DNA of 64,000 nt, taken from NCBI GenBank assembly GCA_015680685.1, contig MNCI01001360.1, forward strand, positions 393,623 through 457,622, in the 5' to 3' direction. The notes below the pieces were generated by a model. That model saw nothing but the letters and a program-made list of their open reading frames with translations. It made no database searches and was not told where the DNA came from. The DNA is from Gnetum montanum. Its lineage: Eukaryota; Streptophyta; Gnetopsida; Gnetales; Gnetaceae. Shown here piece after piece: positions 10,250 through 22,489 of the stretch. Within the stretch, counting starts at the first letter, position 1. Every line of letters starts with the position of its first letter. Position numbers and translations under genes: made by a program.

Positions 10250-13060
10250 GGAGAAAATTAAATGATCCTAGGTGTTGGAGATTCTTGAGGTGTTGAAGAA
10301 CCTTCTCATACCTTTGGTGCACATGGCTATTATGGTTGAGGTTGTGGTAGTTGTGGCTATCCTACTACAACTACAACTACTAGTAGAAGACGAAAAGCAT
10401 TCAGTAATGCTTTCATCTTCTCCCCCTTACTTTTGGGATCATACATGGTTCATGCAACATTACCAATGTGGACCAATAAGAGAACATCCCATGGATAGGG
10501 CATTGCAGGGAATAACTTCTTCAAATAGACAAATTAGTCTACAAATTATTTGCATTTGACATCAAACACCTTGATAGTGTTCTACAGTTCTAGATAGTCA
10601 TTCATCCTATGGGCAAGGTTCTTAGCTATTTATTATTAATTAGTGAATCACTCTTTAAAAACAATGATTTCAACTTTGGTAGTTTCTAACTATTTCTTTG
10701 CCTCCTTGTGATGCTTGAACTCAGCCTCGTACAATAGCTACAATCTGGCCACCTACTTCTCCAATTTTGACCTTGACCTCCAAATAATTAGCATTGCAAA
10801 GTTTACATAACAAAGATTGGTGAGCTCCATGTACTCTATTATCTCTTTTATTTGCAACTTCTTTAGGTGGATTTATACCTTGTTTTGCATGTTTCAGCTC
10901 ATCAAAGAACGGTTGCCAAACGTCACCTCCTTTTTGGAGCTGCTGGAGAGCCTCATTGACTTTTGCTTTCACCAGTTTAATATATTTTTCATTGATATAT
11001 TTTTGAAAGTAAACCTAATCCCTATAATGATTATTGATCCTTTTGAACTCAAGTGCCTCATTTTTCTAGGTGACCGTCTCGATTGCTAATTTTTGGTGAA
11101 GAGCATGAACCTCATTCATTAAGAGATTGTAATTTTCTATTGCTAACCTCCTCAAGTTCATGGTTGACTTAGAAAGCTACTCCTACTATTTTCTCCTATA
11201 TTCAACCATATGGTTCTTTTGGAACATAACATTATATAGGCAATAGTTTTCCTTGGTCAGAACTACATTCTACTTGTGAATCTCTAATAAGTCCTTCTTT
11301 GTGTTATGAGCCATTCTTACTGCTATGGACTCATCAAAGACCATTGTCTCCTTAGCATTCATAGAAACTTTAAGTTTTTATTGAAGATGTAGAAAAGCTT
11401 CATCTTTGATTACAACATGGATGAGAACTATGGGATCAATAAGATAGGCTCATAATTTTGTAACTTCAATAGCCAAAGCATTGATTTTCAGTTGTCGTTG
11501 TCTTTAGTTGGACATTGGTGATGAGGTGCTTGCCCTTAGCCTCCAAAAGCATTGACTAGATTTTAGTGATATCATCCAAAAGATCAAAGACCTCTGGAAT
11601 TGGTTTGCTGATCCCCACTAATCTTTCTAGTAATTCTTCATGCTAGGCTACGTTGAATCTCCCACTTGCTGCTTTTGTAAACATCTTGACATTTGTGAGT
11701 GCAACAATATCTAACATGTAAGTTGCATGAATGTTGAGTGATTTATCCACTTAATTAGCCATCACTTCAACCATTGTTTCCTATTCTTGATGCTACATCA
11801 CCAAAACAATTTCCCCATCACCTTTTTACAGATGTACTAAGAAGGTAGCATCATTTCTAGATATCTCTGAAAATTACTATTGCCTAGAATGGACACCATT
11901 ACCTCTCGAGAACTAGTATTTGAGTGCACAAGCACTTGCATTCATTGGATAGAAAACATTGATGCCATGTACTCCAACTAGCTGATGGTATGAGTGATCT
12001 TGTTTAAGTAACTTAGGGTTGGTCGATAGATAGAGGGATCACCACTTGATCCTACTTGCTATTGGTGCAGGAGTTGCTCATGGAGCTTCTGCATGCACTC
12101 CATGGTAGCACAAGCCTTTGGCATTATTTCATGAGTGGGTCATGGTGGTGGCTACTCCTCTTCTTGTGTCTCAACAAACACCTTGTCTTTTATTATTTCT
12201 ACCTAAGAGGTAGCAAGGGCATGTTGAAGGGTGTCATTTGAACAATGGGCTATTCCTCTCCTTTTGCATAATTTTTTAATTAGACATAGAAAGAGGACTG
12301 TCTTTCTCCCATGCTTGTTTTCCTTGAAGCACTTCTCTATCTCAAGATGGATTATCTGTGAGAGATTGACTAGAAATTTCTCATTCAAAGGTGCATACAT
12401 GGGCAAAGAAGGTTGTTACCTTACTTGGCCTCACTGTTGGATTGAGGTGGTAGGTGATGATCTTGAAGTATGCTCATTTTACCATTATGAATCCATTGTA
12501 TTATTTTCAATCAAATCCATAGCATTGCTAGACCCACTACTTTTTTACCTCTAGGTCCACTTGCATTGAGATTTCTGCTAAGGTTGCTTTAGTGTTTGGC
12601 AACCTAAGGGCTTGAGAGATGGCCTCCACCAAATAGGACATACTAATGTCCTTGGTTTTCACCATGGCATTGGCCTGCTTATTATTTTAGAAGAGATAGG
12701 TTTCCCCCATGTACCATTTCCCACTGGATGTAAGGGTAGGCCACATGGAAGAAGTCTGCAACTGAGTTTTGACTTCTTCTAGAGTAAAGTCCAAGAAGGT
12801 ACCAAAGTTTAGCTCTTGGAGAACTAAACATTGAATCTTTGTAGCCATGATTTACCTAAAATAGGAGTATGTCAAGGTGACCTCAATGTTTAGCCTTGGT
12901 CTTGGTGCCTCATCCTAGTGGGATTTCTCTATTTTAGTTTTGGGAATCTATCGAATAGATTCCACTTTGGGATCCTTCTAAACAAGTCTTGTTGCATGCA
13001 TTTCTATTGCTTGTTCTTGGGGCTATTTTAGCTTTTCATTAGAAACCTAAGGTTTGTGGC
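10250..13060 (-). pseudogene. extra ORF between integrase and 3' LTR (family B, copy 1)
   Basis: This stretch lies where env-like genes sit in some Ty3/gypsy elements. It is broken by stops, mostly TAG where a Q or W fits, but the peptide is readable and shared with 42150-44990. N-terminal part (12880-12230): SSGKWYMGETYLF, then AISMQVDLEVKK-like text and PSKVTTFFAHVCT. Middle (11900-11100): helical and charged. C-terminal part (11000-10250): YMELTNLCYVNFAML, SKLEKQV and AEFKHHKEAK, which is coiled-coil-like, then FPAMPYPWDVLLLVHIGNV. No zinc knuckle, RT or integrase motif and no clear membrane segment is visible. I do not recognise the family. Similarity between the two copies at protein level argues that it was once coding. 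Confidence 0.55.
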
Positions 13061-13219
13061 ATCCACAACATAGAGCTCACCTCTAGTAGCTGTAGGATTA
13101 AATAACGAGATTAATCAAACAAGAAGTTTGTGAGATACTGGATCTAGAAGGCTCTAGGCTCTTGGAATAGCAAAAAATCCACATGATTTTGGAAAAAAAT
13201 TGAAAAAATGACAAAGTGT

Positions 13220-13345
13220 GAGTGCATATATATAGAAATTTTATGCTACATTAATGTGATCATGTCAATGAGGTTGCATCAACATGATCATATAGATGAT
13301 GTTGCATTTATGCAACCAGCTGCATCAATAGGATCATGTTGATGT
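13220..13345 (-). promoter_or_regulatory. LTR-promoter-like block upstream of the extra ORF
   Basis: Minus strand CTATATATATGC at 13224-13235 is followed in plus coordinates by TGCTACATTAATGTGATCATG and repeats of GATCATG..GTTGCATCAA..GATGTTGCAT. This resembles the LTR at 9885-9990 (TGCATTTATATAGG..ACACTACATTGATGTGCATG). It lies 150-200 bp upstream of the extra ORF on the coding strand. In copy 2 (45480-45560) the GATG-type words are kept, but the TATA is replaced by a GT run. Confidence 0.35.
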
Positions 13346-14744
13346 AGTTGAATGTGAAAATTTTGCACATTGAAAATGAAGGGAGAAATAATGAATTTTT
13401 GAATAATAATAAAGTCCAAAGGAAGCCAAAGAAGCCTAGAACATGATGAAATTCTTAAAGAGGATGAGAATATTTATAAAAAAGTAGATTTTACTTAGAG
13501 AACTTTAATGAAGGAGTGCACAACTAGACATAATCAACATGGAGCACAAAAGATTTGAATGCAGAAATGCCTAAGCGATAAGGAACATAACCAATCCTAT
13601 GAAGGAATATGTAAGCGGGTCCTCCCCATAGTAGGCTCATGCCCTTGATGTCCTTACATATCCTCAAACTAAGGATTCAATGGGCCCCATGGATGATTAA
13701 TGGTTATGTTTAATTAAGGACCAAATCACCAGAAAAGCTATTAAAGAACTTTGACTATATCAAACCAAGACATTGAAACAACATGAGAAAATGTAGTGAG
13801 GTGAATTATGGAAAGCATAGGTGGATGAAGTAGAGTTTGGAATGAAGTCCTATATCATGGTCACATGAAGCCCCTTGTCGATTTTGTAGTTAATATGGCA
13901 TGATAACATTCATCCTTAGTCCAAATTAAAACCAATCACTTCTAGTGATTTATCATTGATACTCTTAGACTTGTCCACCCCTAAGGCACAAGAATACCCC
14001 TGAAAATCAATCATCACTCTAAAAATATAAGAAAAGAGAAGCAAGATGTAAGAAGTTAGAGGGGACCTTTAGGCAAGGGTAACATGTCTTTCTAGTCCCA
14101 TAACCAGTGCTTTTAGCCCATTATTTTATCTAAGGGGTGTACTTTGAATTCCCATTATTGTTTTTTTTTTGGATTTTTGAATGGAAACTACACCATGCAA
14201 CGATTTAGCTTCCTGTTATTAGTCAACAGCAAAATGGTAAGAAATCCATGGAAACACTCATGCATCTAAGAGGGTAGGTAAGTACAAAGAGCATCAAATC
14301 TCCTTGAAGTCATAACCTTGTCTATCCATTTAATCCATCCCAAGATTAGAAATTACCAAGGTCACAAGTTCTTTATAAGTTTCATTTTAAGAAGGGACTT
14401 CATACTTCCAAAACAAGGGAACACCATAGATTTGTGTAGATCAGTGGATGACATGAACTCACTACCTATTATCATGAAAAAAAACTATGTTTTAATTATC
14501 AACATTAAAATTCAAAGATAGAATCTAGAAATTAGCAATAAAATAACATTATAGTACAAACCATCATCAATTAGCAACTACAGTTGCACCAAGTCCTAGT
14601 GGCAATAAAGAAATACATAAGAAAAATTCCAAACCAAATAAATTCAAATATAGAAGAAATTATAAAATATTTAAGAAATATAAAATGTACTTAAATGGTG
14701 TAAAATAAAAATTTAACATAAGGAGTCACAGTGTTTGCATTAGC
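13346..14744 (-). other. family B spacer between integrase and extra ORF
   Basis: No supported gene. The whole stretch is collinear with 45560-46930 (for example CCTCCCCATAGTAGGCTCATGCCC at 13620 and 45825). The small plus-strand frames at 14318-14521 and 46503-46721 encode matching peptides (FILRRDFILPKQGN / FILRRDLILSKQGN), but both copies derive from one element, so this alone does not prove coding. Confidence 0.5.
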
Positions 14745-15960
14745 ATGGATAGCCATCTCCCCTACAACTAAGTTGGAAGGAGGAGATCCAAAAAATTGAG
14801 CATGCTTGTCCATCCGTTGAGGTGTTGTAATAATTGGCTCTCTTGGCTTCATGAAAAGATTTGAGTTGTTATGTGTTGACTAACAAATTTTTTTTTGGGC
14901 TTTTAGGTTTGTAAATCAACATGACCCCTAAGGGAAGGGTTTCGTAGATAATATAAGGTCTCTTCCACAACGTTTGGAACTTAGTTCATTATGGCATGTA
15001 TGTGGGATTCTAATATAGGACCTTATCTCCTTGTTGAAATTTTACTTTCCTAATTCCAAGGTCATGTCATTGTTTATTTTAGGCCTTGTGCACTTCATTA
15101 GATGACATGACCACCAATCAGTTCTCATCTAGCATATTAAGATTTATTAACATTTCTTTTTGTGTTAGGATTACGTCAAGACAAAGGTCATAGGTGGTTG
15201 ATAGTGTACGAAGCTTCTCTTGGATAAGAAGAAGTTGTAGTTTGCCATACACAAGCTCATAAGGAGAGTAGCCAATAGGAAGTTTCCAAGTGGAGTAATA
15301 AGCCCAAAGGACATCATTAAGTTTTGTGCTGCAATCCCTTCTATATTTGCTAACTGCTCTTGTTAGTATTTTTGTTATCTTCTAGTTAGTAATCTTTGCT
15401 TGAACATTAGCATGAAGGTGGTATGGAGTTATTAGTTTATGTTCAATCCACAAGTGCTACATGAGCTTCTGAAAGCTAATGCCTATAAAAATAAGTTTCA
15501 TTATCAAAAATAAGTGCACATGGCACCCCAAACCTATTTACAACATGCTAGTGTATAGATCGAGTAGTCATAGAAGATGTGCAATTGGTGATGGCCACTA
15601 CTTCTACTCACTTGGTACAGTAGTCAATAGCTACTATGATGTATGCCTTTCTATTAGATATTGGAATGATGGGATCCATGAAGTTGATGCCCCAAAAATC
15701 AAAGGGCTCCAATCGTTGGATCCACTATTGAGGCACCTCCATATGAGTAGTCATCCCACCATTGCATTGGCAATGATAACAAGATCAGATGAAGTAGTGG
15801 TCATCTCTTAAAAATGTTGGCCAGTAATATCCTACTATGAGGATTTTAATGACTATTCATCTCCTAGCATAGTGGCTACTACAAGGACCCTGATGAGCAT
15901 CTTGGAGAATGTGTAGTTGATCATCATTAGGTATGTACCATCTAACCAGGTCATTAATGC
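14745..15960 (-). pseudogene. family B integrase
   Basis: Minus strand. The zinc-binding part near 15910-15745 reads ILQDAHQGPCSSHY and then CYHCQC, the HHCC module. The core reads PFDFWGINFMDPI with AYIIVAIDYCTK (first Asp, near 15660) and GVPCALIFDNETYF (second Asp, near 15500). In the third block the glutamate is replaced (HANVQAKITN, where GQAEATN is usual). The C-terminal barrel near 15050-14950 reads FQQGDKVLY. Stops interrupt the frame. The N-x-T/F-D spacing and the F-W-G-I-N-F-M start are typical of Athila/Tat-side Ty3/gypsy integrases. Confidence 0.75.
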
Positions 15961-16159
15961 ACATCTTATAAAGGTGTTTATTAATTTCTATGAAGTGTCT
16001 TGCTTGGTGAAGAAACTTTTATTTCTTTCTTTTATCCCACTCTTGTGGCATCTCCTAAGTGTGAAGGTAGGTGAGAATGCCATTGTACTGATTGGATTTA
16101 ATGGGTACTTATTCAATTATTGCTCCAGCAAAGAGGAGTTCATCAAGGAACTAATCTAA

Positions 16160-16560
16160 AAGTGGGCTCTCCTCCTCTTTGTTGTCCCATATCAATCAAA
16201 ACAGGTGGTTAGTAACCACGTTCTCAATTCTCTTTTGATCTACCATTATTAGATTGAATTTCTACAAGATCACCAATCACCAGATGACATAGGGGCTCAC
16301 TGTCAGATTATTCATTAGGAACCAGATTTCACTATGATTCGTGTGCACAAACACCTTGTACCTAAGTACATAGTGCCTGAATTTTTTCAAGGCATACACC
16401 ATAGTCATCAATTCTTTCTATGCGATAGTGTAGTTTAGTTGTTCACCCATAATTCTTTTGCTCACATAATGGATGTAGTAAGGATGTTTTTCATCATCCA
16501 ATGACATGAGCATGGCTTCCAAGTCATAATTGGATGTGCCCATCATTATGTGGAAGGGTC
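16160..16560 (-). pseudogene. family B RNase H remnant
   Basis: Minus strand text near 16420-16190 reads MVYALKKFRHYVLRYKVFVHTNHS and then RIENVVTNHL. It corresponds to the Ty3/gypsy RNase H blocks (AVYALxKFRxYLLGxKVxVxTDH; SENVVADHL). The TDH catalytic Asp is now Asn (TNH), so it is inactive. Confidence 0.65.
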
Positions 16561-16599
16561 TAGACTAGTTAGGTGCTCATAGAATTGGAGTTTTAGCAA

Positions 16600-17640
16600 G
16601 ATTTTTCTTAAGCTATTGGAATGCATGTTTTCATTCCTTAGTCTACATAAATGGAATATCCTTCTTTGTTAGCTTCACCAATGATTTGGTGATCTTAGAG
16701 AAATTATGTGCTCCAAAACAATGCCTTCTTGAACCACCAAGTGGCTTCTCTACCAATTGAACCTAAGATTTATCTTCACACACCTTTTCATCAATTACTT
16801 AAGATGGTCTAGGGCTTGTTTGAATGTAGCCCCATGGGTGGAGAAGTCATCCATAAAGAGTTCTATCCCTCTACCAAACTACTATTAGAAAATTCTCATG
16901 TCTAGGCATTGGAATGTGGTAGGGGTATTTCATAGGCCAAATAACATCTTTCTATATGGGAAAGTCCTCCAGGAACTCATGAATGTGGTTTTGGCTTAGT
17001 CCTCTGGTGCTATTTGGATTTGGTTATAGCCACTATAATCATATAGAAAGCTATAATATCAATGCCCAGAAATTGTGTTCAACACTTAGTTCACAAATGA
17101 CAAAGGAAAATGATCCTTGAATGTTGCCATGTTGAATAGCCTAAAATTGATGCAGACCCACAATTTTCCACCTTCATTTGGTACTATGATGAGTGGGCTA
17201 ACCCACTTTATGTTTGCAATGGGATATATGAACCTTTCCTGGAGGAGTTGTTCAATCTCCTCTTTGATGATATGCTTCAGTTTGGGGCTCAACCATCACT
17301 ATGGCTACCTCTTTGGTTTCATGGAGGAATCTATGTAGATGTAATGCTAGCATATCCTTGGATAATTCCAGTCAGCTTATGATATGACCAAGAAAAGGTT
17401 GTTAACCATTTGTTGACCACATCAAATAGCTTCTTTTTTTGCACAAAAGCAAGTTTGGCATTGATAATGACTAGCTTGCCATTTTTTAGAAACGAATATT
17501 CCATTTGTACTAGTAGAGTTTTTAATTCAAGGGGCTCTTGTTTAAAGCTCTCAGGGATTTTCAACTCTTCCCAATTAGTGTCATTAGGTTCATCAGAAAG
17601 TTGGCAATGAATTTACTCTATTTCATCCATGGCTTCAATG
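16600..17640 (-). pseudogene. family B reverse transcriptase
   Basis: The minus strand frame at 17086-17292 reads IKEEIEQLLQERFIYPIA, then WVSPLIIVPNEGGKLWVCIN, which is RT block 1-2. The active-site block near 16860 reads LFMDDFSTHGATF, with both aspartates kept. The preceding linker at 17331-17564 matches the ELKTLL..YSFL region ahead of RT. An F-M-D-D-F-S motif is usual in Athila-type elements, so Athila-like is my best placement. The frame is broken and the element is lost right of about 17880. Confidence 0.75.
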
Positions 17641-19309
17641 TAGGCACTTGTTAAGCTCTTAGTTTGTTCCATGAATAAGGTTGAACTACATTTATATTTA
17701 GCTATCAATCATTGGATGCCCTCCTATTTTTTAGTTGCTACATATAAGCACCTTTGGATTTCTCTAACATTTGCACACTTCTTGCATGTTGTGATTGTTG
17801 TACTTTTAACTATCCATAATTTCTACACATAGTGGCATCCTATATCACTATATGTGATGCATGGAATGCACTTCCTATAACTTAAAACAAACAACAAAAT
17901 TCATAGTTTTTAATACTCAAGACCAAAATAAGATAGTAACCAAAACTATGAACAATATGCATATAACAACCAGATAGAACCAAGTAGTCCACCAACAATT
18001 GATAATAGTTTCATGGTGAAACATGCATAAAAATTTTAAAAATAATTTGTGTAGAAAGATTGAAGCCATGGAAACTAGCTTCTACCCAAACAATAGTCAC
18101 AAAATCCCAACTTGAATTTTGCAAAATTTTTATGAGAAATCCTAGTTAATAGTGAAACTATTTGTAGTAAAAACTCTAGGGAGGCTAGTCAAAAATTTTA
18201 AAAATAAATTTAAGTGACTATTGAAAATAAAAATGTAGCATGTAATAACCTTAGGAACTTTCAATTTTGCACAAAAAAATACTAGGAACCACATCAACAT
18301 TACCTATATAGCCAGGGAGGTTTGTAGCTTTAATAGCCAAAACTGCAATTGTACAAGGTAGTTTTCACATGAACAAAAATGAAAAATTAGAACTAAAATT
18401 TTTTTTCTAGGTCTAGCAACTATGTGTACATAAAATTAAATAAAATTTAGCATTAATTGTACAACCTCAAGCCTAGGAAAATTTAAAATAATAGCCTAAA
18501 ACCATAACAAAAGCTCACAAAAAGTACACAAAAACCCAAAATTGTAGAAAATCACTCTGAAAAAATTTTCAAGAATGTTGGAATCAATGTAAAACCCTCT
18601 CTAACATCCATGAGTGTCCCTAGAAACTTAATATGTTGGCTAAAAAAAAGTTTCTAAGTGTCAACATTACCCAATTTTGAAGGGGTAAAACAATGAAAAC
18701 CAAAAATTTCACTGTGTATTGGTCTACAAAAAAAGTCATAGAAAATTAGTTGTGTTCTAGAATTTAGTGATTCCATAACTATTTAAACCTATAAATAGTA
18801 AACATAAAACCCACAACCTAAAAAGACAAAAATTCTTATCCATTTTTATGTAAAAAAATTGGAATAGTGGCATGGAAAAAAATTAGCAAATATTGAAAAC
18901 CCATTATAAGCTAGCTTATAGAAAACTTAATAGAAAATTAACCATAAGTCAAAATATAGTGGTTCAACCACAATTTTGACTATTAAACAAGGCATTACAA
19001 TCCCATAACCTTGAAAACTAAAACATCCTAGCCATTTTCTTAATAAAAAATAAGAAAGAGACATTGCTTTTTCAGAAAAAATAGTGAAAACTACAAAAAA
19101 AAAGTCAAATAAAATTTATATATCAACATTGATGAACTATACAACTGAAAAAAAAAACACTAAAAGCATGTAAGCATGACCTAGATATAGTTCAAGAGTT
19201 TTGCAAAAATTGATTTCATGTCATACACAAGGAAAGATAACCCGAACGCCTAAGTTATAGGCAAGAAAAACTAAAAAATACATGGAAAAAGTGGTTGGAA
19301 GTGGTGTAC
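17641..19309 (-). other. family B/A' junction (~17.88 kb) and intron-like AT-rich DNA
   Basis: No gene. B sequence fades between 17640 and 17900. From there to 19309 the DNA is A-rich with loosely repeating phrases and matches the character of the T-rich intron at 5273-6519 on the other strand. It is bounded at 19309 by a conserved splice donor on the minus strand. Confidence 0.4.
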
Positions 19310-19413
19310 CTTATAGTCATGGAGGAGGGTACTTCCCCTAGTAGAGGTCATGGTAGATGCAAAAGTCCCTTTTCTATAGCATCTGCATCTTCCAAGGTAG
19401 GATTCTTGCTCAT
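19310..19413 (-). pseudogene. first exon of antisense gene, A' copy
   Basis: Minus strand ATG at 19413, peptide SKNPTLEDADAIEKGLLHLP, ending at a donor AAG|GTACACC. It aligns with KNLVLEDVDVAIRGIIHLPY at about 5170-5240 on the plus strand, which also ends in AAG|GTAGCC. Matching peptide and donor in two diverged copies support a real spliced exon. One in-frame TGA follows the HLP motif. It lies opposite in strand to the A' pol at 22.5-25.9 kb. Confidence 0.5.
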
Positions 19414-19919
19414 GGCAACCTTTCGTTTCGAAATTTTGATTCAAAAATCTAGAAACCTTTGAAATTCTTTAAACTCTAGGCACCAACATTGCTCCTTGAG
19501 GGAGAATAATTAAGCAATGTTAAGGATTAATAGGATGGAAGTAAAAATTACTACAAGATCCCTCAACCTATGCTCTACCTTGAGAAAATGCTTTTTGCAA
19601 AAATGATCTTGGAAAAATTAACAAGTTAAAATCAATTCTACACCTATGCACCTCCTTCCAAAACCCCATATCCAATTCACTCACTTAACTCATAGTGAAC
19701 TAATAGTGAAAAAGGAGGAAATGTTATAGATATTCTAGGATGGTGGGAAGTGTAGAATGTAAAACAAAATACCAATTAAATTTAGGTGGGCTCCACTAGA
19801 TGCCTCCCAAACACCAAATATCCTAATGTAATGGGATTCTAAATGTGAAACCCCATCTACACTAGGGTTGAACCTTCCCAAAGCCTTTTGATGAACTCTA
19901 AACTTTAATTACTACTAAA

Positions 19920-21445
19920 ATCCACCCCACCCATGCTTTCCAACATGGATCCAACATGGGTCTAGCCATCCCTATTACAACATATAAAAACGCAAGAACC
20001 CCATACCAAATTTAGAAACTGGATGTTAACATTGGCAAGTAATAGGCCTTGAGAGAGGTAAAAACCTCCTCATAGAACTTGTTTTATTGGGTAACAATGC
20101 TGGCTAGCATTACTTAAGGGGGATGGTACTTCCAAACATCAATCAAACCTTAATTCGACTCTAGAAGAACCATGTAAAGCCTAAAAACTTTTTAGGAGCC
20201 CTTGGCAACCTTGAAACTTGATCAAACCCAATAAAACATGGTAGAAAACCATGGATCCTAGTTGAGCCATGCTAAGGGACATCCCAACCATCATGTTTAG
20301 CATAGTCCCAACATGGTTGGGTGGGGTGTGACCATAAAATACCAAAACTAACCTCTAGATTGACACATCATGGTCTCTATGCCTTCCAGGAGTCTTTGAT
20401 AATAAAAATCAATCAAAAAGCAATTAAATTTCACCTTAAACCACCTACCCACACTAAGGAAGCCCTCACCCACACTAGTCAATGTGGGTCCAGTATGGGT
20501 ACTCTAAGAACAACAAAGAAAAAGCCATAAATATACAAAATCAACCTCAAAACTTCTGCCTCTAATCCTAAAACCTTTTTGAAGTCTCCAAGGATCATTG
20601 AACCTTAAAAAGCAAGTCAAAAATGACAAAAATCCATCATTTCTCCATCCACACTAGGGGTATACTAGTTAGTGTAGTCCATGGGGGGATGACAACACAA
20701 ACACTTGAATAACCTTTAGAATTAACAATTCCAAGATAAAAACCCTAACCATGATCAATAGCAACCCTAAGAACTCAAAGACTTGGTTGATTCCACACTA
20801 GAACCTAGCAAAAGCCAAAATAAAAATGTAACCATGCTAAGGAGGTCTAGAGCCATGATAGCCTACATGGCTCCAATGTGGTTGAAATTTCAAACTAATA
20901 TTGCCATTTCTATAACACACCAGAGAACCTAAAATTTGACTTAATAAACCTAGAACCTCAAGGCCTTAAAACCAACTATAATTTAGCCTCATTTCATCCA
21001 TAAAAAAACCATACTTGCTCATCCACACCAAGGCCACCCCCAACCATGTTGCCCAATGTGGATCTAGGGGGTGAGACCTCAAAACCCCTTTTTATTGCAA
21101 ATTTTAACTCCAAAATGATCAATTTCAACCCCCATGACCTTGCACTACCCTAGGAAGTCCATAGAACACCAATTGTGGTTTTGAGATGCCATAAAATCAA
21201 AATTTTTTCAATGCAACCATGCTAGACAATGTAGTCCCAGTGTGGATGGTAGTTCCAAGTTGTATTTATGGCTTCCAAAGGATCAAATCAACATTAAAAT
21301 AGATACATCTTCATCCTCGATGCACTGGGCTAACCATATAGGCCATCAAGATTCCAAAACTAATCATAATCAAGCCAGAGAATTACATTTTCACACTATC
21401 CATGCTAGGGCTTACCCCATCCACGTTGGCCAATGTGGGTCTAGA
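19920..21445. repeat. ~190 bp diverged tandem repeat in A' spacer
   Basis: Motif CCAYGCTAGG..CCAATGTGGRTCYAG recurs near 19925, 20100, 20268, 20455, 20648, 20833, 21025, 21218 and 21398, spacing 167-193. It is the inverted equivalent of the array at 2590-4690. Confidence 0.65.
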
Positions 21446-21649
21446 GTGGATCCCCATAAAAGCCTCATTTTTTACATTGTATAGCCTTAAAACAACCTCA
21501 TTAGGTGCCCAAACTCACCTATCAACCTTGTAGCCTTCCACTATGGGTTGCTAAGGCCTAAAACTAGCAAAATCTAACCTTGATTAACTAGTATTAACCA
21601 TCTTTTACCACATGTTTTCCACCCTAACCTTTTTTGGCCTTGTTACATG

Positions 21650-22345
21650 GTATTTCAACTTATTTTGATCTTATTAAGCATTGTTGACATTTATTAATTG
21701 ATCATTTGGTGTCATTTGGTTTAATTTTCATCATTTTAGCATCATTTGGGCTCTACCCCACCAAATCTTTCTATCATTTTGGATCATTTAACCTTGATTG
21801 ACATGACTTGACATCAATCCATGTTGTTTCACCTTGGTATGACCTTTATTGACCTTGTTCTATGTCATTTAATAGGTTTCAACCATCATTTGATCATCAT
21901 TTTCCTTTATTTGATCCCACTTGATCATTATTTGGGTATCATTTGTCTTTATTTCATACTAGTTAGCCTTTGGTTTACCTTATTTGGTTGGCCTTATCTT
22001 TTGTGACCCTAGTGAACTAGGCTTTGGTCTTGTTCAACATCATTTTATGGGGCTCAACCATCATTTGGTCATCACTTGACTATAGTTTACTATCATTTGG
22101 CCCTTGTTTAGTCTCATTTCATGCTCTTTATCCTTCAATTCACCTTATCTATCTTAAATCCCCTTATATAGCCTCTATTGACCACATTTTTCTCTTAAAC
22201 GACATCATTAAATGGAGTGTGAGCATCATTTGGCCTTCATTTGGCTCCATTTTACCATCATTTGGCCGTAATTTGATCTTATTTGGTCTTCATTTCATCC
22301 CATTTGTTTCACCTACCTCTTATAACCTTAGTGGCTTTGTTTAAA
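21650..22345. repeat. CATCATTTGGTC-type short repeat tract
   Basis: Words such as CATCATTTGG, TTATTTGGTC, TTGATCATCATTTTC and GACCTTATTG recur many times with irregular spacing. The small plus-strand frames at 21821-22006 and 22024-22344 are hydrophobic by-products of this tract. Confidence 0.5.
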
Positions 22346-22489
22346 CCTTGTTTGACCATTGATGCAATGTGTTTTGGATTATCCATGCATTGTTACTAAA
22401 GTATTTTACATTATTTTGGCATTATTTACTTATTTTATCACCAAGGTGTCACTTAATGTGCTTATGGTTAATATGCAAGATTGGAGTAT

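Larger units (their letters stand above)
19414..22489 (+). other. spacer of element A' upstream of RT
   Basis: Inverted counterpart of 1901-5054. No gene is supported. The open frame at 21242-21484 and its partner at 2555-2806 start alike (MDGSSKL) but run through the tandem repeat and are probably not coding. The right end (22350-22500) is AT-rich and then TTAATATGCAAGATTGGAGTATGG, which is shared with the minus strand near 1890. Confidence 0.55.

Noticed and set aside
12231-12554. 107 aa plus-strand frame
   Set aside because: It lies opposite the extra ORF of family B, and the minus strand carries the peptide shared with copy 2.
10250-13060. retroviral envelope gene
   Set aside because: The position fits, but no signal peptide, furin-like site or transmembrane segment could be read. 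Only 'extra ORF' is justified.
14318-14521. plus-strand frame with a matching peptide at 46503-46721 as a conserved small gene
   Set aside because: Both are copies of one element, so matching is due to shared descent. There is no sign of selection at protein level and no support elsewhere.
21821-22344. two hydrophobic plus-strand frames as transmembrane proteins
   Set aside because: They are encoded by the CATCATTTGG short-repeat tract in the spacer.
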